A stretch of 64,000 nucleotides of DNA from JANOXC01 sp031418215 (lineage in GTDB: Bacteria > Bacteroidota > Bacteroidia > AKYH767-A > OLB10): NCBI GenBank assembly GCA_031418215.1, contig JANOXC010000119.1, positions 1 through 64,000 on the forward strand. The letters are read 5' to 3'. The translations under genes were made by a program, and so were the position numbers. Shown piece by piece: positions 7,334-22,300 of this stretch (positions are counted from its first letter, which is position 1; every line of letters starts with the position of its first letter). A model generated the notes under the pieces. It saw only the letters and a list, made by a program, of their open reading frames with translations, was not told the DNA's origin and searched no databases.

Positions 7334-10300
7334 CTACGGCCTTGTAAAGTCATAATTTAAAACCTGGTTGTTATAAATAATTGTTTCTTTACTCCATGTT
7401 TCAATTGAATTACGATGTCTTAATACAAGGTAATAACGGTGACCGGATATTAAGCCGGCAAAAGTAAAAGTTCCATATCCTTTGGTATTTATTACACTTG
7501 TATCAGAAGATACAATCTGATAGGTTGCAGAATCTGCCATAGATAAAATAACGGAATCACAAATTGCAGGAAAATTAAGTGGGTCAAGTACTGCCATCAT
7601 TGAATCCATTCCGGGAATATAAAATCCCTCTATAAAGGCCCTTAGATTCAATGTTACATTACAAGTGTTGTTATGATACACTCCGGTAATGGAATCACAG
7701 CCATCAATTGTACAGGCATTGTTATCATCAACAAGTATCGGAATATGACTTGGTCCGGTTACTGGGTTACAAGCATCCGCTGTACAAGCATTGGCATCAT
7801 TAACTGGAATAACTGTATGTAAAGGTCCGGAAACAGAATCACAAGCGTCCGCAGTACAAACATTAATGTCATCAAATTGTATTAACAAGTGCGTAGGTCC
7901 GGCTATTGCATCACATCCATCTATTGTACAAATGTTTGCATCATTTATTATTGGAAGATCGATATGTGTTGTCCCGGTTAATGAATCACATCCATCAGTT
8001 GTGCAAATATTATTATCATCTACTACCGGCAATGCAATATGTGTAGGGCCGGTTATTGCATTACAACCATCAGTTGTACAAACATTATGGTCGTTTTCGA
8101 AAGGCATTAATATATGTGTAGGCCCTAACAATGGATTACAACCATCAGTAGTACATACATTATTGTCGCTAAAATTTACTGGCAAATAGGAATTGGTAAT
8201 GGAATCAAAGTTTGCCGAAGTACATGCATCAAGTGCCAGTAAATTTCCGGTATTGTTATAATAAATGGTATAACTTGCAGGTTGTATAAGTTGCAAATTA
8301 CCTGGAAGAACTAAATAATTTCCGGGAGGGATGGTATCGGACAATACCGGAAGATTTAAACTATCTATAACGGAATAGGTTGGAAGTCCAGCTAAAACCA
8401 AACTGTCAACATCATAATAATGATACCCCTTAATGTGATGTGTGAATACGGGTGTTTGTCCAAAAACAAGTACTGTGTCATTGGAAGATACATTAAGCTC
8501 AGCCTTAGTTATTGTTAAAGTTCCAAGATCATAAGAAACATCATAGTTATCGGAAAGGTATGCACCCGGAACAATTGCCCAGGTACCTGCCGTAAAGCCG
8601 GTGATCATGTTAACGGACCGGAAATCTTCCAATGTATCATAAGAAGGCGCATTTACGTCGTCAGCATCAATTACAACAACTACATTTTCATTACTGCTAT
8701 CTGACACCGTGGTTGAATTAAGCAGATTTTTTGCATTAATTAAATTCTTGGCATTAATCAGGTTTTTGGCATTTACATAGGCAGATCCATTAATAAGATT
8801 TTTTGCATTTACCGCTGCTTTGGCATTGATATTAATAAGATTCCGTGCATTGATAAGATTTCTTGCATTAATCAACCTGGCGCTGTCTGGTCTTACCTGG
8901 TAATTAAAAATACTCTCCGGATCAACATCAATTAATCTGGTTGTATCATATACAATTGTATTTGTATTGATCAGATTTTTGGCATTAATAAGGTTCCTGG
9001 CATTGATAAGGTTCCTGGCACTTACTAAAAAACTCAAATGTTGAATATCAGCATTGATCAGATTACGAGAGTTCACCAGGTTTTTGGAATCAACAAGTAC
9101 CAATGCATCAGCAATCTGACTACTATGCTCTAGCATCAATCCTGCACGAATCGCTAGCCTGTCAGTTGTGTCTATCGCAATTGAATCATAAGCATAAACA
9201 AATTTAAAATCTGTTAATTTATCTCCATAAACCAAGGTAGTGTCTTTCGGTTTGATGTTAAGTGGCATTTTTTCAATGCTAAGAAGTCCATTGTCAAACT
9301 CGTATGCATACTTATCCAGCAAGATGGATGATAATGAATCAGTAGGATCCAATGGATCAATAAAAGGCTCAATGAAATAATTACCCACATTACTTAAGGT
9401 GACTGCCGAAGTGAGGTACTTTACACTATCCAGTTTTAGTTCTGCCAATGTAATATTCAACGAATCTATCGGTTGACCGTCAATTTTTACTGAAATTGAA
9501 AAAGCAGGAATTTTTTCTCCATATTTTTTCGTTTTGTTGTCGGCTGTAATGACTATATGCTTCTTGAAAAAATAAATGGTATCAGAATTACCACCATCCA
9601 GCGCAAGTGTAGTTACTGCCGGGTTATGTATATATAATGGCGGATTCCCTGTAAACGCTGGTATCTGCGCAGTAATCACATTTGAATTTACATAAGTAGA
9701 ACTAATTAATATTCCATTAAACCATACCTGTGAGTTAGGAATGAAATAAGCCCCATTAATGGTAACCACAAAGGGTGCAGAACCAGGTGTTATAGAATCA
9801 GGCTCAACAAGGCTATCGGCAATTGGTGATCCGGAAACGAGTGAAGCAATTGCAGAATCGGCCTGCAATAGTCCGTAACCTGTTTCAAAATCAAAACCAC
9901 CGGCTGCCATATCGCGACTGGTATTTTGAAGAATTGATTTTATTTCATCAGGCGTCATTCCCAAATTAAAAAACTTTTTCTTTGCCTCAATTAATAATGC
10001 TGCAACAGCGGCTGCATGAGGGACTGCAGCGGAAGTACCAAAGAAATTCGGAAATTTATCATTATCAATATTCTTTCCACCAAGGTTCACTGTAGTATTT
10101 ACACCATTCGGTGCGATAAAATCTGGTTTGTTTCTTAATAAATTATTTACTGTTGTTCCACCTGCAGAAGAAAAATCTTCTACCAAAGCCGGACTCACAC
10201 CAAATGCAGGTGTTTTTGTGTACCGAGCGGCTCCAACAGTCATTGCTCCGATAGCATTTGCCTGACCAACAATTGTTGAATTGTTACTGTTGTATTCAGT

Positions 10301-13300
10301 AATGGTAAGATCTCCGCGGAAAACAATATATTTAAATCGCATACTACCAGTACCGGCTGCACGCACAATCATTATGTTGGCTTCACTGTTTCCTTTTACA
10401 ACAAAAGGTAATATTTCTACTGGGTCAGCTCCAATATTTGTTCTGTTGAATCCAAAGAGGCGATTACCAAAATCATCAGCTAAATAGATGTCAAGATCGG
10501 TGCTTGCACCTGGATATTGACCCATTGAAAAGAAAGAATCTTCCCATTGTAATACGATACAATAAGTACCCGACAACAGTTTAACATGTTGAAGAATATC
10601 AGTTCCGGTGCTTGCAAAATTGTGTGCCTGACCCACATATCCTGCGGGTGGAGTTGCGGGTTTAAAAACCGCATCATAGGATTTATCACCAAAATTTCCT
10701 GCAGATGTAAAATAGGCAACACCATGTGCTTTGGCGGAATCCACAGCTTGCGCTATGATACCATCCTGGAAGAAAGGCTCAGAAGGAAATGTAATATCAT
10801 CAATTATTATATTACAGGAATCCGCCTCCAGTTCCCTTATACCTTCAGCCATATTACTGGCTGTTAAAAATCCTGTACGAAAAGCCAATTTAGCTTTTGG
10901 TGCAACATCGCGTATAATCTGCATCATGGCCCTGCCCTCATCTGATTTTCTTCCGAAAGGATAATCCTGAAGCACATTAATAGATGTTGCAGGCGGTAAA
11001 TCACCGTTATTAATATCAACTTGTGCAGGGTTGCCGGCTTTCTTATTATAACTGTCAGATAAAATTCCAATCTTAATTCCTGAGCCATCAACTTTGAATA
11101 CCTTTCTTGCTATATCAGCTCTAATGGCAATATCACCTTTTGAATAGGCCACACCTATCCCCTTAGGTTTTGCCGCGCCTGAAAATGGAGATAATAATAC
11201 ATGTACTTCATTAATCAATGTAGTAAGCGAATCCAGTAAATTTAACTTTGCCTGTGGAAACTTTCCCGTAATGATTAAGGAGTCGTCTCCATTATCAACA
11301 ATATCTACCATACCATAATCAACACTCTGTAACAAGGTTAATACTGAATCGTACATGCCTTCAAAAGGAATTACATTAATAAAAACACTATCAACGCCAA
11401 GTACAATCAAACTTGTATTAACCGCATTAGCCGCTGTTGTAGTGGTATCAGCAATTGAATCAGGGTTATTTTGAATTTGCTGTAATTCACCTATAATGGC
11501 GGATGACTTTCCACTGTCGGAAGAAGTAAAATATGGTATAATGCAATTTACTAACGCCATGGAAATGGATGTTGATGGACCGGTACAACCATTGTTTGTT
11601 AGTGTTACACCATAAGTTCCCGGAGTAGTAACAAGAAATGAATCGGCAACTAAATTGCCGGGTGTCCATACGTAACTGTAATTATTTATTAATCCCGGAG
11701 TTGAATCAGTTACAAATAATGTAGAGGTCCCTCCTTCAGCGCAAAGCGGACTGTTAGGTATGATATGCGCCGTAGGATAGGGAGTTACTCTAACCTCAAC
11801 AAGCTTAATAGTTGAACATCCTGTATTTGCAAGTCCTTTTATATAATAAGTTCCTGAAGCGTTAATAGCTGCCGGAGCTGCTATTGTTGTATAAGCAATA
11901 CTATCTTTCCAATAGCTGTATGCTAAACCACTTTGCGAACCGGATACAATTGTTGAATTTGTTAAATTGACAGTTAATGGTGCACAAACAGTAGCCGGAT
12001 TGGTGATTTGTATTGATGGTGCAGCGACAACAAATAAATTAACTGAATCCGTTTTTACACATCCGTTATTCCCTGTTACAGAAACTGAATAATAACCGGA
12101 AGTATTGGCATTAGTGTTAGTGATTTTCGGATTTTGTTGGGATGAAGTAAATCCATTGGGTCCACTCCAAACATATGAAATACCTCCGCCGGCAGTTAAA
12201 TAAATAGTCGCGCCTGAGCATATCGGACTAATGAAGCTTGCCAATGTTATTGGGGCAGGAATATGAGTAATGACCACAGGTTTTATATCATAACAACCAG
12301 CAGTCGTGATGCCTTTAATATAATAAGTACCTGCAACAGTAACTGCATAAGGAATTATAACAGCTGAAGTAGCCTGGATGTTATTCCAATAACTATAAGC
12401 AAGTCCATTCGTCGAACCTGAGGTAATTAAAGTGTCAAATAAACTCACTTTAACATTTGAGCAAACAGTTGCCGGATTGGTGATTTGAACAACAGGAGTT
12501 GGATTAACAGTTATATATATAGAATCGGATTTACTGCAACCATTGGCATTTGTAATGGTAACTTTATAATATCCTGAATCAGCAACTGCGGGATTAGGTT
12601 TAATTGGACTTTGAAGGTTTGAATTAAATCCATTCGGGCCATTCCAAGAATAAGCTGTTCCTCCTGATGCGGCAGAAAATTTAATAGAATCTCCCGAACA
12701 TATAGGGCTATTTGTTGTTGGTGAAACGGATGGCAATACCAGAATAGTAAAATTCCACGTAGTACAACCCGCTGCTAAGCTAAATCCATTTCGCGGAACT
12801 ACTTTCCAGGAATAACTGCCAGGAGTAAGTGGAGTTAAAGTTGTATAACTTGTATTTGCTTGATTGGTTGAAACCAATGTTACACTGCCTGCAGATGGAT
12901 ATAAATAAACATCGTAACCGGTAGCCGTGGCAACAGCAGGCCAACTCAAAGTACTATTTATCGCAATACAAAGTGATGAGCCATTAGATGGAGCTGTTGG
13001 TGCTGCAACACAAGTTGGTATTGTTGAAACCACACAAATACTAAATGATGCAGGCGCACCAGCTGTTGTGCCTCCAGTTCCTGCATGATAAACTCTTACG
13101 TAATAAATATGACCAACAATGGTAGTAAAACCTGATGACTCAGATGATCCGGCAGTATTATTTAGATTACGACATAGAATGGAAGTTTTTGAATTGCAAT
13201 TTCCTGGACCAATACCTCCATAATATACCTGAAATGCTGGATCATAAGCACCACTTCCTGTTACCGTTACAGTATTATAACCAGTACCGGCAAACCAATA

Positions 13301-16300
13301 CCATACATCATCATCAGCAATTCCGCATAATGTAGTATCTGCAGAAGCTGTTGCATTTGTAGTAGAAACATTTACGATTTGATTAAGCCCAGTATTACAA
13401 GTTAAAGAGTTTGCACTGGCAAGCTCCGTTGCATTTGCACACTCATCATTACTTGCATCTGGGGACAATACCACTAATGCAAATTCACCTGTAATTCCCC
13501 AGTTGGGTGATTCAATATCAACAGTAGGTTGACTTGTATAACCATAACCTGCTGTACTAATTGATATCGATGAAACAGTACCTGAACCTTGATTTACTGT
13601 TCCAATAGCGCCTATGCCTCCGCCTCCGGAAATAGTAACTCGCCCACTTGTGCTACCTCCTGATATACTAAATAATGCTGTGTTATATCCACTACCATTA
13701 TTATTCATAACAATATTGGTAATTCCTCCACCTGGAGAAAAAGAAGCTGTGGCAGTAGCCTTTACTCCTCCTCTTTCATGATATATCCTAACGTAATATA
13801 TACTGTCGGGTATTGTCATAATTGCAGAATTAAGAAATACTCCTGCGCCCGGGTAAGTGGTATTGTTGGCCATACCTGATTCGACTATACCAACTTTACA
13901 GGAGATTGAATTGAAGGAATTATTAAGCACTTGTACCCTCGGGATATATCCTCCTGATGCGTACACAACAACATTGGTATTGATGTTTTTTGCATTAAAT
14001 TTAAACCACACATCATCATCATTATTACCGGCACAAACAGCAACATTATTGCTAGCTGTTGCAAACCTCGATGAATAAATATTTCCACAAAGATTATCAG
14101 GTAATACAGAAACGGGAGCGATAAAAGTTGCACCGGAATAATCATCATTATTCGGAGGAGTTGTGGGTGGAACTGTACCACCTGTATATCCGGTTCCCGG
14201 AGTAAATTTTATTGTTGAATTGCAGGATGGCGCAATACTTAGTCCGGTTGTACCTCTTGCTAATACGTTAGTATTTGTATAGGAAAACACATCAGAATTC
14301 TCATATTGCTGTGCTAACACCTGTCCTTGCAATGCAGGATCATTCACAAAAATTCCCGTAAATCCAACTCCATAACTAAGGCGGGCATCTTGTGTCCCAT
14401 TAAATGCTTGAAGTGGACCATAATTATAGGAAATACTATTATCGCTTTCATCAAGTATTACCTGAATGCTTATCAGTGAATTGGATACACCATACATCGT
14501 AAAATCTTTCCACTCGGCAATTATTTTCCTTGCGCCGGTTGTTCCGGTTATTTTCCATTTTGTTTTAACATCATAAATAGCAGTACCGCCTGAGATTGTT
14601 GGATCACTTATCAGGTCGGTATAAAAAGGAGCAAGCATAAATGGAAATGAACTTCCATTCAAAATTGCGGCAGTTGGATTAACAGAAGGTGCAAATCTGT
14701 TCGAATAAGTACTGCCGGTTACTGTAAATGCAGGGGTTGCTGTTGAAACCAATCGAATGATACCATTGGTTAGTAGTTGAAACCCTGTAATCACTTGACC
14801 GCAATAAGTAAATGTTGAGCCGGGAATAGTTACAACATTTGAAAGAGCCTCATCCCCTGATGAACTGATCCAAGTAAAAGTATTGCCTGAATTAATAATT
14901 GAATTATAAGTAGTATTCGTTGCGCGGGTTATATTGTATTGCAAAGGCACAGGAGTGTAAGTACTCAACCATGCATAAAAATCATCACCTGTTGGTACTA
15001 TGGGGCCAGTTATTGTATCTGCTGTTTGCTTGCTTCCTGTTGCACTAAGTGGGGTATTGGCTGTGCCAACGGCAGTACTCCTTGTGGTCCACGGTCCATT
15101 TACAGCAGGTGCCTGACCAACAAACAATCCACCCTGATCAGAAACTAAACTATCATTCACAGTCCAAAATAATGTAACTAAAGGTTTGGTACCATAAACC
15201 ATACCCACCGGGATATTTAATCGATTAGTTCTTTTACCAATCGGTCCACCTGTTCCTGTTGGCCTTCCTAATCGACTGGCAGAAATTTGTGTAATTGTTG
15301 AGCCCGTGCTAAGCGAACCTGTACCTGTTGCAACTTGAATTGATCCATCAAACGGAAATGTGCGGGTTACACTTCCACCCGGAGCTGTTAATGAAATAAC
15401 ACCATTTGAAACATTTGCACTTACACTTCCTGTTGTTCCGGAATAACTATAAAGGGAGCATAAAAGTGTATCGCCATTCAAATCTAAAATACCACTTGAA
15501 AATGATAAAGGCGATGAACCAAATAACTCCAGTTTGCCTAATAATTTAACGCCGCCAATTGGGCTATTTCCGGAAAGCAATAGAGCGTTAATCTTATTGT
15601 TCGAAGGAACTTCAGCGCCGGCTGTCGCAACTCCATTTTGTGAATTATTTGCACTTAGTGGAGAAATATTATTGTAAGCAATATTATAAAGTGCAATGCG
15701 TGCAGTTGGTGCAGTTGAAGCTACAGTTGTTGCTGTGCCTCCTCCCAAGCCTACTATTGGAGCAGTTGTAAATCCATATCCGGAATTGGTAATTGCGAAG
15801 TTATTGATCTGACGGTTTGTGTTAATAACTACAATTGCTGTCGGCCAACATCCCCCGGGCCATGCAATCGTACCATTTCCACTAATTGAAATTGTTGGTG
15901 GGCTGGAATAAGTAGCAGCAGTTCCTGTATTCAAATAAACAGAAACCAATTTGCCCTGACTAACAGTTATGGTAAAATTTGCTGAAGTTAAAGCAGTTCC
16001 TGAAACTGGTGTGCCTGTGATCGTAATTGTAGGGGCAACTGTATATCCCGAGCCGCTATTGGTAACTAGGTTTAAAGCCGTAGGGCCAGCGAAACCAACT
16101 GTAGGTGCAACGGTGTAATTTACACCTGCACCCGTAACGGAAGTAGTTGAAATAAACACTTGCCCCACACCGCTACCTTTGGTAATTCCCGAAGCTGTTG
16201 CAGGTGCGCCCTGATCATTATTGATTGTTAAACCACCACTGATTATAGCGGTGGCATTTTTTTGCAACAAACTATTTGAAGGGCCATCCATTCGTTGAAT

Positions 16301-19300
16301 CATTACAGGCGTTGCAACCGCTGGTGAAACTACCGTAGCACCTGTAACTGTGCTGAAAGAAAGTGAGGGAACAACAGAATAACCGCTGCCAGCACTATCC
16401 AATTGTAAACTCCTGACTCTTGATGTTGATGCATCGTAATTAACTGACACTTTTGCAACAGTACCTACATAAAGCAAGTTAGATACAATACCTGAAGTAT
16501 GAACCGGAGGCGACGAAGCCGAGCCCGTTTGATTAGATATTGATGCTACAACGTAAAGATTATTACGATAGAAATATTGTGTTCCAGCAATTAAACCGCT
16601 AGCAGTAATATTAAAAGGATTTCCCAAGGTACCCAACTCACCAATATATAATAATGTAGGACCGCTGGTATTAAATGTTGTCGAGGCTGTTGATGTTGGA
16701 GGCGTTGTATTAAAATTTGCTGCTGCCGTACATAAATAGACACGTGTGCCATACCAATAATAGGTACCTACTGTAGTTGTTTGCCCGGCAATATTTCCGG
16801 CTGAAGTATCTTTAACTACTGCTGTTCCAAAAACAACAGGCGCAGCACTATACTGTTGACCCATGTTGGTAACAACAACATTATTGACGCGTGAATTATA
16901 TCCCTGGCCATAAACCTGTGCAGTATTATCAATTGTAAGTTTACCACCTGTATTCAATGTTGCTCCCCACACATTTAATCCGCTCGTTACTAAATTTTCA
17001 CTTGTATTAATTGTTAAAGAACCAGTACTTGCTACTTGTATCGTGCGAATGATTCCTTTTGTTCCATCACCTTTGAACGAACCGCTACCAGAAAGAAACT
17101 GTACATTATTTCCGCCAGGCAAAGTATTCCCCAGGAAACTTAAAATTGTACCGTTTGCTGCGCAGTTTGCAAAACCATTATTTGTGAAGTTGCCCCCGAT
17201 CTTAATGGTTGCTCCAAACGGGCTTGTGCTGGCAGAATATTGCAGGAATGAGCCATTGGAATTGATCAATATATTGCCGGTAACCGTCATCTGAGATGTA
17301 CTACTCCACTGAAGAATGGCTGACCCGCCTCCTCCAACAACACCAACAGTTAAGCTTTTAATTCCGACCAACACATCTACAGTTACAGTTGCGCCATTTG
17401 AAATTACAACTGAGTCATTTACAGTTGGCACTACTCCATTGATCCAGGTTGATGGGTTACTCCATAATCCGCCGATCGCTGTGGAGCTAACACTGTTGTT
17501 GCTAGTCGTTACAAACGAAAAATATTCCCCATTGGCAAGATTAAAAGGTCCCGGAGAAAATGGTTGTGTTGTCGTTCTATTTCCAACTTGCATTCCATTA
17601 GTAACTGAAAACACTGTTGCGGTATCACCGGCACTGACATCTGATAAACTTCTCATTGTCCAGGAGCCGGCAGATGAAATTGTTGACTGACCAATAAAAA
17701 TAGAAGCAAGACGTTGAGATGGACTAAAATTATCATTACCATTCCATCTTAACTGCAACGTTGGCGTTTCAGCTGTTCCTGAAGTTGTTCCGGCACCAAC
17801 TCCCAAAGTTCCATTCGCCTGAACACGGTATGATCTGCTACCAATTGGATTACCCGATGCAGCGTTGATTGACCCGGTGGCAGCACCTAATTGTGTTACC
17901 GTATAACTTGTAGCTGTCGCACCACTCTGGTTTGGTAATGATGCGTTGGTAGCATTTAGCGTAACAGTAGCATCAAATGGAAAAGCCTTGCTTTGTGTTC
18001 CACCCAGTGATTTAAGGGTGATGGGTCCATTCGTCACATATCCAAATAAAAGATACAACGGAGTGGAAGGTGTGCTTGTTGTTAAACCGGTATAAGAAGG
18101 ATGTGAAAAAGTTAAAGTGTTTCCACCCAAATTCAATACACTCGGTGAAACAACAGTTGAAGATGGCAATGATAGGGCAGTAACGGAAGCAGTTAACTCA
18201 AGTGGAGCAGTTAGTGTGACATTTGCAAAGTTGGCACCAATACTACCATTTACTGTAGTTGTACTTCCAACTACTAATGAATTCATTCTATTACTTACCG
18301 GAATTTCAACACCTGTGGTAATGCTTGGATTTGCAACAGTTGCTGCTGAAGTATTTTGAGAATATGTTAAATTATATAAAGCAATTTTAGCCGTGGGTGT
18401 TGTCGTTGCGGCTACAACAGCTATTCCTGCATTCGTTGCTGTTCCTAATCCAACTGTTGGTGCTGAAGTATAACCAAATCCAGAGTTAGTAATATTAAAA
18501 TTATTTAGCTGTCCATTGAAGCCTATCACTGCTGTTGCAGTTGGCAAACATCCGACAGGAAATGCAGCCATAGCCTGGACAGGGCCTGATCCGGTAGGAG
18601 CAGAAATAGTGATTGCAGGTAAAGACGAAAACAATGCTGTTCCAGCACTCGAAATAATTAGCGAAACTACTTTTCCTCCTGCAACTACTGCAGTAAAAGT
18701 TGGTAAGGTTGGACTAGCACTGTTATTTATAATTCTACCAGCCGTATCTGCCGATATTGAAACTGTCGGTGCTGCAATATATCCTGAACCTCCATTAGTT
18801 ATAAAATTTAACGCCCCAACCGGTAACGTAAAACCAACTTGTGGTGCAACTGTGTAACCAACACCTGCGCCGGTAGATGAACTAGCTGGAATAACAATAC
18901 TTCCAACACCACTAAAAGCCGTTGCACCAGCAGTACTATTGATAGTTAATCCACCTGTTATTGTAGCTGCCGTTCCCTTTGTTGTTGTAAAACTCGATGT
19001 CCCCTCAATACGTTGGATAAGAACTGTGGAACCTGAAGCAGAAGTTGTTGTTGTACCACCATTTTCATTAATTGTTAAACTAGGACTCACTGAATAACCG
19101 GATCCTGCATTGGTAAGTGTGACGCTTCTTACATTCAATGTTGCAGTTGGATCATAGTTAATGGATGCTTTTGCAGGAGATCCTACGTACAATAAATTTC
19201 CAACTATTCCTGATGGATGCGTAGGTGGTACAGATCCTGTTTGCGTTGCAAGTGAAACATAAAGATTATCACCATAAAAATATTGTGAGCCTAATACTAA

Positions 19301-22300
19301 ACCATTCGTTGATTGATTAAATGGATTTCCCAGTGTACCCAAAGTACCAATCCATAATAAAGATGGGCCACTTGTATTAAATGTTTGAAAATAATTCGAT
19401 GGGTTATTTACAGGATTTACTGTTGGCAAACTTGTAAATGTTCCGGTATCAGTACAGAGGTAAACATTATTTCCGGAAAAGTATCTACTCCCTAAATTTG
19501 CAGCTGTTGTTCCTACAGCAATAGGCAGTACAGATGCACCAAAAATTACCGGAGGAACGCTGTAATTTCCCATAGTGTTTAATACAACATTGGCCAACCG
19601 GTTATTCAGACTTTGTCCATACACCTGTGCAGTATTATCAATTTTCAGTTTGCCGTTGGTTGAAATATCTCCAACGTAATCATTGAATGTTCCGGCAAGA
19701 ATAAGGTTTTGTATTGTATTAATATTTAAACTTGAGGCATTAGACATGGTCATACCACGAATAATTCCATTAAGGCTATCACCAACAAAATTTCCTGATC
19801 CACTGATGATCTGTGGTGAAGCCCCATTAAAAGAAATATTTGCAAGCGCTAAATTTGCCAATCCATTATTTACAAAGTTTCCTGCAAGGTTTAATGTAAC
19901 AGTACTTAAACCGGAAGTATAAGGGAAAAATGATCCTCCTTGATTGACGGTGAGGTTGCCTCCTACTGTTAAAGCGTTTGATGTACTATTCCATTGAAGC
20001 ACAGCGCCACTATCAATCGATAAATTGTTCGCTGCTGCTACCGTATCAATAGTAACAACTGAAAGACTTAAAATATTTACATCATCGCTTACCGAAGGTA
20101 CCATTCCATTATTCCAGGTATTGGGATTGCTCCAAAGACCTCCTTTAATTGTTGAACTAATGCTCGTTGGAATATGGGTTGTAAAAATGTTAACCGTGCA
20201 CAATGTGGCCGCCCCAAATTGATTTCTGGGAATTACAGTCCAATAATAAGTAGCAGCGGAAATAAGCGAGCTTGAAATTGTAAATGATGTTGTAGAAATA
20301 TTACTAGCAATTTTTACCGTTGCACTTAATGAATTAACTAATGATTGACTAGTGCTTAGATATACGTCATAGCCTGTTATATTATCACCGATTACCCCGC
20401 TCCATGATAAGACAGGTTTAATAGAAACATTTGTGGTATTGGTGAGTGGGGAAAAAGTAGTGATGCACCCCGGAACTCTATTTGTATTGGTAGTGGCTGT
20501 ATCGTTAAGCGGATTCAAAGTCTGATAAATAGGACCAATGCATGTTCCCGGATTATTGCTCATTGAATAAACATAGAAACGGTAAGTTGTATTTTGAGTT
20601 AACCCTGTGGCAACAAATGGAGATGTTGATGCATAATTTCCAACAACGACAACAGTACCAAGACCAAGCGTATTTCCGGTCGAATAAGTGGTTTTATCGG
20701 AAGGCGGTGTAACTGCAGAACCAACGGGATAAACAACAACTAAATATCCATCAGGTAAACTGGGAGCCTGCTGAAAACTACCTGCTATTCGGGTATAATA
20801 ATTTGCAACAGGAGCAATAGTTAATGAAGTAGGTTGATTGGCAGGAACAGCACAATCAATTTGCAATGGTGGTTTTGAATAATATATATCCTCAAATGCT
20901 CCAATGTCGGGTGTAGTAGCATTTCTCGCGTTTCCGGAATAATCTCCATTGATAGCAATTGGAGAAGTTATAGGAGCAGCAGTTCCTTCTACATAAGTTG
21001 GATTAGCAGCTGAAGTATCAACTTTTAGGAAATTGATATTACTATATGAAGTTGACCTAAATACCACATCCTCCGTTAATGAAGATTGGTCACGAGATAT
21101 CATAAAAGACTGATAGGAAGTGGTACCGTTGAAATTTTGCTTTGCATTTAAAACCGGATTTGCAGTGCCTTCACAATAAATCAGCTTATTCGGTCCAGGA
21201 ATACCTGTATAAAAAATATTCTTATTAGAATTGATTGAATAACTGGAGGTTAATGTGCCGCTTCTTCGGTATGCTGCACTTACACCGCCTGTACCGCCCG
21301 ATCCGCCAGGACTAATCAAGTTGATGAAAATATTATTGCGTAGGGTAAGATTTGGCGAAGTTGATGCATTAATTGCACTAGATCCATAAAGCGAACCGCT
21401 ACCCGACGCACCACTCAATCGTACAGTATTATATGTCACATTAACCGTTGTGCCACCCAATACATCAAGTCCAATCACTGAATGCGCACCTGTCGCAGAA
21501 ACAATAGAATTAATATTACTAACAAGATTATTATAAATATGTAGCGTGGTACCGCCTGTTATTTCAATGCCTTTTGCAACGGCTGATGATGAACCGCCAA
21601 TAATGCCACAAATTGCATTTTTATAAATGCTTACAGTCGTCCCACCCGAAACTCCAATTCCTCTTACTATTCCTCCTCCCTTAATGGAATCTGTACTGAT
21701 GGTGTTACCATATATATTAACCGTAGTTCCTCCAGTATTTAGAATACCGGTTACATTACCTGTTCCACTTCCCACAACTTCTAAAACAGAATTATTATAA
21801 ACAGAACTTGTTGTGCCAGAATTACTGATACCTGAAACTGTACCACTTCCAATTCCACTGCTTTTCATTCGTGAAACAACATTTGAACTCAGGCTACTAG
21901 ATGCACCGGAGTTCGAAATGCCGGTAATTGTCACTGAATTAGTATTACTGTTTGTAGAGGTAACATCTGTTATAAGATTGGAATCGCAGCTAATGGAAGC
22001 AAAGTTGCTTATACCGATTAAAGTTCCAGTTGAACTACTGTTAGTAGTCAACAACTTAATATTGTTATTTCTTACTATTCCTGTTACAGTGCTTGATATC
22101 AACATACCGGTAACTGAACCACTTGTAACAGTTCCTGAAAGCGTAAGTGAAGTTATTGTATCATTTTGAATATTAACGGCACCAACTACCGTTCCGATTC
22201 CAATAATTGATGCATTACCCGAAGCAGATAAATTTGAAACTTTGTTTCTTTGAAAAGACTTATTTCCCGCAACCCCAAATTCATAAATACCCCTTATAGT

